From positions 47,268-111,267 of the IMG/VR virus record IMGVR_UViG_3300037346_000220: DNA of 64,000 bases; one strand, given 5' to 3'. Below the pieces are notes generated by a model that was not told the DNA's origin, did not search any database, and saw only the letters and a program-made list of their open reading frames with translations. The stretch comes from a virus. This document shows positions 32,501-40,885 of this stretch, piece by piece. The position numbers were made by a program, and so were the translations under genes. Numbering within the stretch: the stretch's first letter is position 1; every line of letters starts with the position of its first letter.

Positions 32501-33343
32501 GAGTTAGCTTCCATAACTTCGACCAGTGGCCAAACGAGGGTTGAGCTGGAGAAGCAGATTGCTGGCTGGAAGCAAGAGATTGAAAGAATTGAGCACGATA
32601 CCTTGGTCCCAGCCCAGAGGTCTCTAAACATAGCGGAAAAAGCAAGAGACGCACAGTTTGACACTCTGACCTATCTGGGTAGAACAGAAACGCAGTGGGG
32701 AGACATTGAGAACGCAACTAACCTAGCTCGAGTTGAAGCAGAGTCTTACATGGATGCAATAAAGAAAGCTTTGGCTCTTCTTCCAGGACTAACTGGAGGT
32801 AAAGTAGACTTAGGTATGGGTCCCGTAGACAAGGGCAACTCCAACGACTCTGAGACAGCAGAGCTTAACAGGCTAATTCAGATTACTAGAGACAGAGTCC
32901 GTAGTGGCAACTTTGAAGATGCAGCCATGGGGAAAAGGCTCGAGAGCATAAACATTGAAAGAATTAAAAAAGTTAGAGGCTTGACTGGAGATCAAAATAC
33001 TATGGGTGGCAGAGGATACGCCATGGGTGGAGTGGTCAGAGGATATTCTATGGGAGGCCTGGTTCCCAAGTACTTTGCTAGCGGAGGCTTTGCTATGGGT
33101 TCTGACACTGTTCCAGCAATGCTGACTCCAGGAGAGTTCGTAATGCGCAAGTCAGCAGTAAAGAGTTTCGGGGTAGATAAGATGAAGTCAATGAATAATG
33201 GAACATCCTCAGCTGATTCAGTGTATAATTATAGCTTGAACGTAAATGTTAAGTCAGATGCCAACCCTGACCAGATTGCTAGTGCAGTGATGCAAAAAAT
33301 AAAGAGTATAGACTCTCAAAGAATACGTGGAGGTAGGTCGTAA
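26504..33343 (+). CDS. Tape measure protein
   Basis: 2279 residues; it sets tail length. At ~1.5 Angstrom per residue this predicts a tail of about 340 nm (rule of thumb). Residues ~200-500 hold the TP901-type core ('VYGELFTPPEEANAM', 'TLALASDVAAMGKTGADLM', 'FGKFQFARISTLFQN'). Hydrophobic segments are at ~545-575 ('FVVILTAVLGLIAPVALMTF'), ~1160-1220 and ~1250 ('MAFVAAGLAVAGLIAVFL'). The motifs 'YASGGIISGEG' with 'NGEAIIPAKVV' (~665) and 'FASGGFAMGSDTVPAMLTPGEFVMRKSAV' (~2190) are repeated ends seen in this family. Residues ~1000-1150 are Ser/Lys/Gln-rich and disordered. The stop overlaps the next ATG. Confidence 0.93.
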   Translation: MADFEAKFGVNIDTTAALASIKQLQSQISTFHRQLAKGSAVNTASQQNLQRNLISDINSSGKFNASMQRVHSTTENFTNALEKNKLSMGQYFRYAGGASKTFGRKFISEFNTINKVARERVKTLQTQYIAMGRDANGALQSIAVRPLSLDMNNLATKTAIAAQKQQIFNQLLRQGSTNLLNFGKNTQWAGRQLMVGFTIPLAIFGSMAGKTFMKVEEEAIRFRRVYGELFTPPEEANAMIDQLKELASEFTQYGVSLESTLALASDVAAMGKTGADLMAQVSEATRLSVLGSVDQAKALEATISVTNAFGISAEDLAGKIDFLNAVENQTVTAIEDLTIAIPKAGPVIQQLGGSVEDLAYFLTAMKEGGINASEGANALKSGLARIINPTMKASEMMKGLGININGIVEGNAGDIKTTVTELAFALDELQPLQRSRAIEELFGKFQFARISTLFQNITKEGSQAARVLDLTRASTQELANLSSKELGAVSESTTFAFKKAFEDLRIAIAPIGEQFIKAATPIIQFATKLLSQFDKMGDGAKNFVVILTAVLGLIAPVALMTFGLLANGAANILKGFAALRTMFLRTAQDTSVLGSQTQYLTQEQLIANAASASLEQSHMRLTQQFTSETTAVSLLTAAYEKAALAASRLTAVRPMPTSIGKGAVKGYASGGIISGEGTGTSDSILAQVSNGEAIIPAKVVSKNPGFFAKLISGGIPGFAKGGILGGKVNVGGKEYGVPDGRSSGAMQSRIQGLADAGTSLDSLTSVMDKLEAQSKLTAAALKAEVRARGLSPKGGPSEVQRAHLTLPTKNADGSMGLSGLTREMSREQNIALRTGQNKDQFLKEYSSRKGGLTAAGEAGMRQTGALGPRESMSSDMVATMQQLDDEIGKLAHELSVDGLVSDAELAKAADIVIRKAESKSGNTGTAGSALRERQKAQVATRSAISSKMNAENIRSGKTSLRGNGVTLVDSNGAVQGKLHKADADRAHAARSAQEKREITAASRVSSSTTALAGQRSYTGYKQMSSPANSQSALIKKGAEDTKAYNKGVQSNKSQDQYMQNRDRKSPHRLAAKDGSDDAKAYNQGVKSGSRRSSSAGQQRQSGIIDAASQKPAGKRRSSTPQQNTSGDAARAAVAQRQSVIATQAQSAATKNSTARLQKMSGALSGGMFALTSLAGAGMMAGGKLGEVSQKVFQLSGVFFALIQITQMLTKESFLLSVANRKRAASEAAATVAAAGGGGLKKGLAGISAFVGGPMKMAFVAAGLAVAGLIAVFLHFKKKSDEAAKRVENLGKASNFSAEKLQALGTLFGKDINTSSPGSLGGRTNGKNADQKKQIDELSKSEELKAQFGDEIAGLESASNAQAKSIMRSLAFALASGGVDEESAGIILQSIAIAAEKGNLGLDFSKIPVTIPDLTKDRLEVSESANSAFDSALVRNTPNPTDVQKARQVFEEFGQQLTQDVISTASDLGSLRTEFENSAMSSLDFSTSVTKLLRPLTSLEEEMQKLLLPNLAEQLNLDPEAFVNVENLAGALSVLKAVAMGIDIDASFLETFNKRPKNSEDKKEQALAQRELNKIIEKNIELTIKGRKATEDKIITDQAAADLADLEAEVIAAKEKKAAFEALVLAGKDQTEALEMVSNGNMLVALTSAIAADEVNRLNNNMGDTTAVEDVMALFAELAAQELPSFDRTSGSGDKSPYQLAIESLKEERAQIKNNLKAYGLLRKAGMDISAASDAASDSTLALALATTKVGSKKYKEILSLVKEIDVVSKKNALRELLGGRSEQIQMQSQFLKIVPILSKMGVEAQDIVDILGNADLAKAFIADLKDGKLDAAALKNYLKQIEMMKSLEIQVTLTTPEGQAAAVSEAFSNISEWFATKKAAIDIQFRPRFDAAGKIIKEAEEAIESYTDKVSENEYQLSGIERSEDAINEKYEARIKSLEAIQNVNKLIQSQEKASLNVADALSRGDIAAAAQAVQEARSQAASDQADTMKANIDTAKERELASITSTSGQTRVELEKQIAGWKQEIERIEHDTLVPAQRSLNIAEKARDAQFDTLTYLGRTETQWGDIENATNLARVEAESYMDAIKKALALLPGLTGGKVDLGMGPVDKGNSNDSETAELNRLIQITRDRVRSGNFEDAAMGKRLESINIERIKKVRGLTGDQNTMGGRGYAMGGVVRGYSMGGLVPKYFASGGFAMGSDTVPAMLTPGEFVMRKSAVKSFGVDKMKSMNNGTSSADSVYNYSLNVNVKSDANPDQIASAVMQKIKSIDSQRIRGGRS

Positions 33344-33996
33344 TGGCAAGCAACGCTTATGTTACTGGTAGGCAGAAGTATGCAAGACCTCAAGCTGTGC
33401 TTTGGTCAGAGACAGAGCCTGTTCTGACAAACGGGTTATACCTGCCATCGGGTTCCGAGCCAGGTTCTAATAATTGGATCAAAGGCAATGACGAGTTCAT
33501 AATCCTCTCTGACCACAACAGGCAACCTATTGATGTTGCTATAGAGAGAATAGAAAACAGGCAAAGGACTATTAACGGAAGAATGCGATCTCACCATATT
33601 GCAGACAAGATAACTCTAGCCCTGTCTTGGGACATGCTTCCTTCAAAATCTTACGCTTTAGACCCTAAGTTCGATACCGAGGGAAAGACTGAATACCTTG
33701 GCGGTTCTGGAGTCCCAGGTAAAACAGACATGGAGTATACGGTTGACGGTGGCGCTGGAGGCGCAGAGCTTCTTCACTGGTACAACAATCACCAAGGATC
33801 TTTTTGGGTAATGCTCTCTTACGACAATTACAAGGACACTGTTTTTAACGGAACAGACATGTACTCAGACCTGGCTATACAGAGGTACACTCAGGTAAAA
33901 GAAATGTTCGTTTCAGACTTTACCTATAGCATCCAAAAGAGGGGTGCTGGAAACTTAGATCTTTGGAATCTGTCCGTATCTCTGGAAGAGGCCTAA
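33343..33996 (+). CDS. Distal tail / minor tail protein
   Basis: 217 residues. 'PIDVAIERIENRQRTINGRMRSHHIADKITLALSWDMLPSKSY' is the signature of a minor tail protein that follows the tape measure in actinophages, and 'FVSDFTYSIQKRGAGNLDLWNLSVSLEEA' is its usual ending. It probably forms the ring below the tube that anchors the hub. GGAGGT precedes the ATG, and its own stop is immediately followed by the next ATG, so both are made together. Confidence 0.65.
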   Translation: MASNAYVTGRQKYARPQAVLWSETEPVLTNGLYLPSGSEPGSNNWIKGNDEFIILSDHNRQPIDVAIERIENRQRTINGRMRSHHIADKITLALSWDMLPSKSYALDPKFDTEGKTEYLGGSGVPGKTDMEYTVDGGAGGAELLHWYNNHQGSFWVMLSYDNYKDTVFNGTDMYSDLAIQRYTQVKEMFVSDFTYSIQKRGAGNLDLWNLSVSLEEA

Positions 33997-36900
33997 ATGT
34001 ATAATAGTCCAGAACTCAGTTCTCACATAAACACATCTGCAACAATAAAGTCTCAGACCCTAATCTTGGCTGAGTGGAATATGAACTTTGCAGATAATAT
34101 AGAATTGGTAGGAAACTACAGATTTCGTCCAAGGGATGAAACAAAGTTCTCAAACATCCCTAATTCCTTTGATCCCTATGACACTGGTGGATACTACACA
34201 AACGCCACCGATGCGGATGTCGTAATCCAAGGAGGATACCTAGACCAAACACTAAGCAGTCAAGAGTTAATTCCCACAGCCTTTCTTTCTATAAAGCAAA
34301 AAGAAAAACTTCTATATTCTTTAGATGACTGCTTTGCAAGGTTCAGGCCAAGGTCTGGAATAAACAAGCTTCGCATTGGAGTAAATAACAACTATACTCA
34401 CTCTGCAAACATGTATATGTCTCAGAGACCAAGGTACTATGCTTCAGATAAGAAAGACAAGTTTAAGTACTGGACGTCATACAGGACAGAGGGTGGCATA
34501 GAGTATGGGATTGCTAATGATCAGCAGGGCAGTAAGTTCTACATAAGTGATGCAGCCCCCTTCGTAGTATACAAAGAGCCTGTGCCAGCTAACAGAGTTG
34601 TCGTAAAGATGCAGACGAATATTGGTTCCATAGATCTGGGACCCTTCTCTACAGAGGACGGAGCAATAGATGATCCTTTATACGGAGAGCTCTATCAGAC
34701 GACACCTGTTGACTGGGAAATCCAGTACTTAGATGCCGATAACTCCTGGGTAAACGCACTATCATTCTTATCATCTGACAGGAGAAGAGATGGGTCTCCT
34801 ATCATCGGTTCCGACGGATATGTGGAGATTGGATACGGCCTAGACATACCAGAAGCTTTTGTAGAAAGTTTTAGCGTGGTGGGAGAAGTTTCCGACTTTC
34901 TTTCTTTAGTGCCATCCGACAGGGTCGGAGACGCATACCTGGTCAGGGATAACGCTTCTGACGGTGGGACATACCACGTATGGACAGGAACGTATTACAT
35001 GTCATTTGCTTCAAGTTATTCTTGGAGGCTCACCGACTATGAGAATGACTCTTATAAGATCATAACATCTAAGATCGTAAACGCAGATAGCTTTGTCTCC
35101 GTGTCTGGACTTCCAGAGTACAGAGAGTTCAAGTACATCAACGGTCTTCGGGTAGTGGCCAAGACCATGAATAACCTAAACTCCACTTTTGACCTTATCG
35201 AGCTATCGCCTAGGCTGGTTGCGGATATCTCAGATTATACAGAAGCTTTGTCTATACAAAAGAACGCCTCAGACTTAGGTATTAGTGGTTTGCCAGTTGG
35301 ACAGCTACTAGCCTCCACGGGATCTATAACAATCTTTGACCCCGACAGAGCCTTTGACAAAAACAATAAAAAAAGTCTTATCTCTAAGTATGCTGCAAAC
35401 AACCTCAGCATATCAATCTTTGATGCCTTTTTTGGCGTGGATGGGGTCGATTACTACGTTCCGATAAAGACTCTATACGCAGATGGATTCCCCCAGATAG
35501 AACACGCAAACAGAAAAGTAACTATTAATCTAAGGGACAAGTTTTTCTATTTCGAGTCCCTCCAGGCACCACAAGTATTCCTCCCAGATATATCGCTCTC
35601 TTATGCAATATCAGTATTGCTAGACTCGATTGGATTTTCTAATTACGTATTCAAGAGACTAGATTCAGAGTCTGATCCTGTAATCCCCTTCTTCTACGTT
35701 CCACCAGACAAGACAGTAGCCGAAATTCTTAATGAGTTGGCGGTGTCTACCCAGTCAGCAATGTACTTTGACGAGGACAACAACTTCATAGTTTGCTCCA
35801 GAGGTTACATGCTTCCAGGATCTGGGGAAAGACTTTCGGATACAGTTATATACGGAAGCAAGGATGACTCAAAAAACCTAGAGTCAATCATTGACGTAGC
35901 CCAGCAGGGAATGGAAGTCTTTAACGACGGGAACATAAACTTCTCCGTAAACTATATTCAGAAGAGTTACGGAACAATAAGGCAAGCCTACGTAATGGAC
36001 AAAGATAAGACCTGGATCTATAAGCCAGTGCTGCTCTGGGAAGTTCCATCGGAGGACACAACTAAGGCTATTAATGAAAGCTCTTCCACTCAGTCTGGGT
36101 ACGTACTAGGGGCTATGCCACTTAATACAAGTGTTACGGACGTAATCCCCTACGTGTCTAATGGAGAAGTCAGGAATAACATTATTGACATTGGAGAAGC
36201 TGTCTACTGGCTATCTAGGTATAGTGGTTACTTCTACGCTAACGGAGAAATTATAAGATTTGATGCAGTTGAGTACAGCGTTCCTCAAAGAGTGACAAGT
36301 AACAATGCCACCTCAGCAAGTAACGTTTGGCTAACAAGTACACAAGACTACAAAGAGTATTTCTCCCAGCTACCTTTTAATGGAAAGATCTATCCAACAG
36401 GAAGAATTCGGATTTACGCAGAGCCTAACTTTGAGTCTAACCAGGGGCTAGTCAGCTTAAAAAATGGAGAAGTGGCTAAACATGGTAGAGGCCAATTCGG
36501 AACAGAGGTGACCTCCCACTCTGCAGGAATAGACAATTACTGGACAGGACTTTCTTCAATTTCTGGAACAGTCTCTGACCCATTCAGTAAGAGGGCCCTA
36601 GACGCAGCACAAGCTACAGGTCTAGCATCCTTTGCGATCAACGTGTCTGATACTGGTTCATCTGGAACTACAGATATCCTAGAGGTTAAGTCAAGAGCTT
36701 CTAAGTCCTATAGGTCAAGTACCATCAAAAACTTTTTGTCTAACACCTACGAGATGGAGTCCACTGACTCCCAAGCTCTCTATAGCCCAGACACCCTGCA
36801 AGCTTCAGCTTTGGTCTTTAACGGACCTAGCCTTGCATCTGACCAACTGTCAAAGAACCACGTATCTTATGTCTACAAGTCTCTTGCAGGAAGAGAAACT

Positions 36901-38343
36901 TCAATGACAAGCTTTGGGACTCGAATGAGGATTATTGGCAAGATAGAAAACAGCGAGACAACTTCTCAGTCCCCAGCAGGAGGCATGCCATACTATACAG
37001 TATCAGGTGGCTCAGCAAATCAGGATGCCTCCATATCTGGTGGATCAGGTGGGCTAGGAGTTCTGATAGAGCCAACATACGGAACTGGATACTACTTTGA
37101 GCTAGCAGCCTTGTCAGATAGAAACATTGAGAACTATGACACTGGAAACATTTATAACATAGCTTTTTACAAAAGCACAAAGTCAGGATCAGGGAATAAG
37201 ATACAGTTCCAGACTCACTACCTTTGGAACGGACTCTCTAGTGTCCTAGTCGATGACGGCAAGTTTACTGGACAAGGAAGAATTTTAGCAGAAGAAAACA
37301 CCACAGTATACGACCTGGCAGTAGAGTATGAAGACTTTGCTTCCTACAGAAGGTTTTACTTATACATCAACGGAACCCAAATTGCAACCGTAGATGATAA
37401 AGATCCCCTTCCTGTATATCAGAACATGTCTATGTTTGTCAGGGGTTCCTCACGGTGCATGTTTGAGCATGTGTTTGCTTTGTCAAATAACTACGGAGAG
37501 AACCCCTCTTCAAAGATTGATGCTCCAATCTCCACTGCCTTTGGAACTCAGTCAATAACCTCAAACGAAGCCTTTAGAAAGTATTCTATCTCTGGTCTAG
37601 TTCAGTCGACATACCTGTCTGGGATAAGTAGCTCAGGAACAAAGTACAACATTTTTTACGATGAGTTCGGGACCATAATGAGAGAGGCAGCCTACTTTGA
37701 CATAAAGTATGATAAAGCTTACCCAGCTCTCTACGCCAGACTATCTCCTACGTTTAACAAGCTAAGAGGCTACGTGGTATCTGGATTCCAAGGAAACCCC
37801 TATGGGGCAGAGTTCTTAATCTTTAACGCTACAGATACACAGTTAGTCCTAGATGAGACAAGTGGAAACTACCTAAGGATCCAGGGTGTTACTTTTACCC
37901 AGTCAGGCCAGACTGCATTATCCGTAGACGAGTTCTACCAAAAGCACAGCGACCTAAGAGACACCTCGTTTGTCAATGATCCAGAAATCAGGTCTCCGCT
38001 ATTAGTAAAAGAAGAATACAAGAACATAAAAGATAGCAGAATGAAGTATGGAAGAAGAGAGTTCACTCTTGACGCAAACTACTTGCAGACAAATGAAGAC
38101 GCAAGGTCAATGATGTCATGGGTCATGTCAAAAGTATCTAAGGAGAGATTGGCTGTAGGAGTAGATATATTCCCTAACCCTATGATACAGCTGGGAGATA
38201 TCGTAAACATATACTACAAAGACTCTGACGGTACGGACAGAATCTTGCCAGAAACTATTCAGTTTGTAGTATACTCAATATCATACACAAAGAATAGTGG
38301 CGACAGTTCCTCTATGATGTTATACCTAAGTGAGGTAGGATAA
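33997..38343 (+). CDS. Tail hub / minor tail protein with lectin-like insertion
   Basis: 1448 residues. N-terminal ~1-400: beta-rich with 'SATIKSQTLILAEWNMNFADNIELVGNYRFRP'. Residues ~430-620 resemble a gp27-like hub: 'TGSITIFDPDRAF', 'SYAISVLLDSIGFSNY', 'PPDKTVAEILNELAVSTQSAMYFDEDNNF'. Residues ~974-1161 are a concanavalin-like domain ('TRMRIIGKIEN', 'FYLYINGTQIATVDD'). C-terminal 'ANYLQTNEDARSMMSWVMSKVSKERLAVGVDIFPNPMIQLGDIVNI' is the usual end of such hub proteins. It probably forms the tail tip and contacts the cell surface. No peptidase motif was found. Confidence 0.7.
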   Translation: MYNSPELSSHINTSATIKSQTLILAEWNMNFADNIELVGNYRFRPRDETKFSNIPNSFDPYDTGGYYTNATDADVVIQGGYLDQTLSSQELIPTAFLSIKQKEKLLYSLDDCFARFRPRSGINKLRIGVNNNYTHSANMYMSQRPRYYASDKKDKFKYWTSYRTEGGIEYGIANDQQGSKFYISDAAPFVVYKEPVPANRVVVKMQTNIGSIDLGPFSTEDGAIDDPLYGELYQTTPVDWEIQYLDADNSWVNALSFLSSDRRRDGSPIIGSDGYVEIGYGLDIPEAFVESFSVVGEVSDFLSLVPSDRVGDAYLVRDNASDGGTYHVWTGTYYMSFASSYSWRLTDYENDSYKIITSKIVNADSFVSVSGLPEYREFKYINGLRVVAKTMNNLNSTFDLIELSPRLVADISDYTEALSIQKNASDLGISGLPVGQLLASTGSITIFDPDRAFDKNNKKSLISKYAANNLSISIFDAFFGVDGVDYYVPIKTLYADGFPQIEHANRKVTINLRDKFFYFESLQAPQVFLPDISLSYAISVLLDSIGFSNYVFKRLDSESDPVIPFFYVPPDKTVAEILNELAVSTQSAMYFDEDNNFIVCSRGYMLPGSGERLSDTVIYGSKDDSKNLESIIDVAQQGMEVFNDGNINFSVNYIQKSYGTIRQAYVMDKDKTWIYKPVLLWEVPSEDTTKAINESSSTQSGYVLGAMPLNTSVTDVIPYVSNGEVRNNIIDIGEAVYWLSRYSGYFYANGEIIRFDAVEYSVPQRVTSNNATSASNVWLTSTQDYKEYFSQLPFNGKIYPTGRIRIYAEPNFESNQGLVSLKNGEVAKHGRGQFGTEVTSHSAGIDNYWTGLSSISGTVSDPFSKRALDAAQATGLASFAINVSDTGSSGTTDILEVKSRASKSYRSSTIKNFLSNTYEMESTDSQALYSPDTLQASALVFNGPSLASDQLSKNHVSYVYKSLAGRETSMTSFGTRMRIIGKIENSETTSQSPAGGMPYYTVSGGSANQDASISGGSGGLGVLIEPTYGTGYYFELAALSDRNIENYDTGNIYNIAFYKSTKSGSGNKIQFQTHYLWNGLSSVLVDDGKFTGQGRILAEENTTVYDLAVEYEDFASYRRFYLYINGTQIATVDDKDPLPVYQNMSMFVRGSSRCMFEHVFALSNNYGENPSSKIDAPISTAFGTQSITSNEAFRKYSISGLVQSTYLSGISSSGTKYNIFYDEFGTIMREAAYFDIKYDKAYPALYARLSPTFNKLRGYVVSGFQGNPYGAEFLIFNATDTQLVLDETSGNYLRIQGVTFTQSGQTALSVDEFYQKHSDLRDTSFVNDPEIRSPLLVKEEYKNIKDSRMKYGRREFTLDANYLQTNEDARSMMSWVMSKVSKERLAVGVDIFPNPMIQLGDIVNIYYKDSDGTDRILPETIQFVVYSISYTKNSGDSSSMMLYLSEVG

Positions 38344-38344
38344 G

Positions 38345-38821
38345 ATGGCTTCAGCAACACCAGAACTTCCCCAGATTATTGCAAAGACATATGCTACATC
38401 CAGCGAAGACTTTTTAAAGCCAGCTACGATAGACCTAATGCTTGATAGTTCAGAAGTAACTATAGAGCTAATGACAAACCTAATCTTTGAAGAGATAGGT
38501 GGGCAAGAGCTAATTAGTCTTAGTAGGCATGACATGCTTAACGGGCAAGATGTGTCCTACCAGCCCATAAGAAACATGAACAGGATAGCCTTGCAGTATA
38601 GCCCTCGATCCTTAGTTCCCCTATCGGGCTCTTCTGACGAGTTCTTTAAAAACTTTGCAATTAACATAGATGAAAAGCTTCCTACAGAAGAATACTCGGT
38701 GGGATACTTCGAGGATGTTACTGGAGATATCGTCATAAACTTAAACAATATTTCCCAAGATGAGCAAGTAGAGATCCAGGTTATTTCATCTACAAGGCTA
38801 TTTAATGATACAATATACTAG
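38345..38821 (+). CDS. Tail-tip protein, unknown
   Basis: 158 residues. Pattern 'DLMLDSSEVTIELMTNLIFEEIGGQELISLSRHDMLNGQDVSYQPIRN' in the first half, then 'FFKNFAINIDEKLPTEEYSVGYFEDVTGDIVINLNNIS' and a closing strand 'EVQIQVISS'-like. This small protein directly follows the hub in several actinophage tails (recalled). Beta structure dominates, and there is no membrane segment or active site. It begins 1 nt after the hub stop with GAGGTAGG upstream. Confidence 0.55.
   Translation: MASATPELPQIIAKTYATSSEDFLKPATIDLMLDSSEVTIELMTNLIFEEIGGQELISLSRHDMLNGQDVSYQPIRNMNRIALQYSPRSLVPLSGSSDEFFKNFAINIDEKLPTEEYSVGYFEDVTGDIVINLNNISQDEQVEIQVISSTRLFNDTIY
38814..38819 (+). promoter_or_regulatory. Possible -10 promoter
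   Basis: TATACT near the end of the preceding gene, expected start near 38826. The downstream ATG at 38830 also has AGGA 6 nt before it, so promoter use is uncertain. Confidence 0.35.
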
Positions 38822-38829
38822 GAACAACT

Positions 38830-39978
38830 ATGATTACTAATACTGGAAAAACTATACTTGCCAAATATCTTATTGGCCAAGCACCTGCCTATGCCTCGTA
38901 TATTGCAGTAGGTTGCGGACCAAACGCACTCTTGAAAACAGACGTAATCCCCTCAGAAGAATTTGCAGTAAAGACAAGCTTAGACTTTGAGATGTTCAGA
39001 GTTCCCATAATCTCTAGGGGTTACGTACAGGATGATGGAGTATCGAAGATAGTTTTGACGGCAGAGCTACCGACCTCTGACAGGTACGAAATCACCGAGC
39101 TTGGAGTTTATTCAGCAGGCTCAAACCCTTCAGCAGGAGCTTACGACTCCAGGATGGTCTATGCCTTTAGCAGCAACGAAAGTTGGGAACAGCACACAGG
39201 AGAAACCATCTCTCAAATACCAAACATTTTGGTATCTCTAGGAGACGAAGTAACAACTTATAACATTGTACAAACTGCTAATGCATTCTTTACTAACGCA
39301 GACAATAAGACAATGTCTAACACTGCCAGGATAGGTAGAAACGAGACCCCCAGGTACTTAAACAGTACTCTTTTTATAGCAGGAAACTCCTCCACTTTGA
39401 CCTATGATGGAACACACCTGACACCAACCAGCGGTAGCCATGTACACATTACAGGTATTTCTGCAGACTACAATAAGAACTCTCCAGAGGATGAGCTAAG
39501 GCTAGTATTTTCTGTAGTCAACAGAGAGGCTAACTCAGCTCTCATTCCCGACTCAGTAAAGATTATAGTTGAGTTCACCTCTGCAGACACTTCACTAGAA
39601 TCGGGAGACTGGGCCAGGATGGAAGTTGTCGTGGATGACATCTCTTCCTCGGATGCCTCAACCCAAAAGCATGACTTTACAAATGACAGATATGTTAACT
39701 ATACTATTCAGCTAAATGACCTGAGTACCAGTGAAGGCTTTTCCTGGCAGAATGTGTCGACAGTTAAGGTCTACGCTTCCGCAGAGGTGGGTGGGGTAGT
39801 CACAAATGATTTCTACATCGCTCTTGACGGCCTCAGGCTTGAGAACGTAACAAGCTTTAATCCTATATATGGACTTTCTGGATACTCCGTGATTCAGACT
39901 TTGGACGCTACGCCAATTACAAAATTTGCCAATACGGCAAACTTGGTAGAGTTTAGGTTTGGCCTGGGGGTAGAATAA
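38830..39978 (+). CDS. Minor tail protein
   Basis: 382 residues. The N-terminus 'MITNTGKTILAKYLIGQAPAYASYIAVGCG' is a familiar opening of actinophage minor tail proteins ('TGK-x-I-L-x-K-Y-L'). 'TAELPTSDRYEITELGVYSAGSNP' follows, the beta pattern seen in phage tail-collar proteins. Residues ~190-370 form a jelly-roll-like domain ('LRLVFSVVNREANSALIPDSVKIIVEF', 'WARMEVVVDDIS'). It is probably part of the tail tip and a possible carbohydrate binder. Its stop overlaps the next start. Confidence 0.62.
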   Translation: MITNTGKTILAKYLIGQAPAYASYIAVGCGPNALLKTDVIPSEEFAVKTSLDFEMFRVPIISRGYVQDDGVSKIVLTAELPTSDRYEITELGVYSAGSNPSAGAYDSRMVYAFSSNESWEQHTGETISQIPNILVSLGDEVTTYNIVQTANAFFTNADNKTMSNTARIGRNETPRYLNSTLFIAGNSSTLTYDGTHLTPTSGSHVHITGISADYNKNSPEDELRLVFSVVNREANSALIPDSVKIIVEFTSADTSLESGDWARMEVVVDDISSSDASTQKHDFTNDRYVNYTIQLNDLSTSEGFSWQNVSTVKVYASAEVGGVVTNDFYIALDGLRLENVTSFNPIYGLSGYSVIQTLDATPITKFANTANLVEFRFGLGVE

Positions 39979-40409
39979 TGGCAATCAAAAAAGCCAAGTT
40001 CCCAGCATCCCAGCTCCCAGCTATCAACGCAGAAACCGAGGGGTATCTGTTTAGGTTTCGAATTGTGTCTGAAGATAAGAACAGAACCTCTGCGTGGTCA
40101 CCTGTATACTCCCTAGACCCTGATTACGTTTATGACTTGGGTGTAGCAGCTCTCACCGTGTCAGGTTCAATTCTCACAGTATCTTGGGATGCAGTAAATA
40201 TTGTTATTAACGAAGAGAACGTTAGGCTAGTGAACAACTATGATATATGGGTTAGCTGGAACGGATCTGACTACGAGTTTTACGGATCAACTCCTGTAAC
40301 GTATGCGAATATCTTAAAGCCTGCTTCTGCAACAGCAAACGCTGTGAGAATCTACCACAAGACTAACCCCCCTACAGAAATACCAAAGTTTAAGCTATAC
40401 GACATATAG
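39978..40409 (+). CDS. Fn3-like tail protein
   Basis: 143 residues. 'YLFRFRIVSEDKNRTSAWSPVY' and, after 'SGSILTVSWDAV', 'NNYDIWVSWNGSDYEFYGSTPVTYANIL' and 'NAVRIYHKTNPP' give the strand order of a fibronectin-III/immunoglobulin-like fold. Such domains are frequent in siphophage tail tips. It lies between two minor tail genes and is coupled to the first (TAATG). There are no other motifs. Confidence 0.55.
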   Translation: MAIKKAKFPASQLPAINAETEGYLFRFRIVSEDKNRTSAWSPVYSLDPDYVYDLGVAALTVSGSILTVSWDAVNIVINEENVRLVNNYDIWVSWNGSDYEFYGSTPVTYANILKPASATANAVRIYHKTNPPTEIPKFKLYDI

Positions 40410-40420
40410 CCATCGCCTTG

Positions 40421-40429
40421 TGCTATAAT
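40421..40429 (+). promoter_or_regulatory. Extended -10 promoter, near-leaderless
   Basis: TGC-TATAAT (-10 at 40424-40429), 8 nt before the ATG at 40438; no Shine-Dalgarno. Confidence 0.6.
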
Positions 40430-40437
40430 TAACTACT

Positions 40438-40881
40438 ATGGCTAGAATACCAACACCCACAAGAGGACAACCTCTCGACGTATCGTACATCTATCAGATC
40501 GTTGAAGCAATCAACGAACTTGCTAACCTGGCGTCTTCATCAACCTATAAGTATGCCTCCATAGATACTACCTCTGGAGCCCAGAACATGCTTATGACGG
40601 AAACCCGTCTTACCGCAGGTGAGATTGCGGTATATCCAACCTTGACGTCTATCACAGCAAAGACTTCCAAAGCGTTTTCTTATTCATTCAAGGGCGAGTA
40701 TAAGTATCCTCCAATCGTAACAGCTACGCCTGTTCTGATCGAGGGCACATCGGCTGGTCAAGACATGTCTGTTATCATAACTAGTATTACAACTTCAAGA
40801 GTGGACGGTAGCGTTACCTTCAACACTGGTGGTACAATCGCAGCTAAGGTTGATATCATTGCCGTGGGCGTACCCCTATAA
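40438..40881 (+). CDS. Small tail-tip / fibre protein
   Basis: 147 residues. The N-terminal helix 'PTRGQPLDVSYIYQIVEAINELANLASS' is typical of short trimeric fibre or tip proteins. It is followed by beta strands 'SYSFKGEYKYPPIVTATPVLIE' and 'MSVIITSITTSRVDGSVTFNTGG', a jelly-roll-like receptor or collar fold seen at the end of several phage tail modules. It is the last structural gene of the right-hand tail module before the replication genes. The next gene follows after 4 nt. Confidence 0.55.
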   Translation: MARIPTPTRGQPLDVSYIYQIVEAINELANLASSSTYKYASIDTTSGAQNMLMTETRLTAGEIAVYPTLTSITAKTSKAFSYSFKGEYKYPPIVTATPVLIEGTSAGQDMSVIITSITTSRVDGSVTFNTGGTIAAKVDIIAVGVPL

Positions 40882-40885
40882 AACT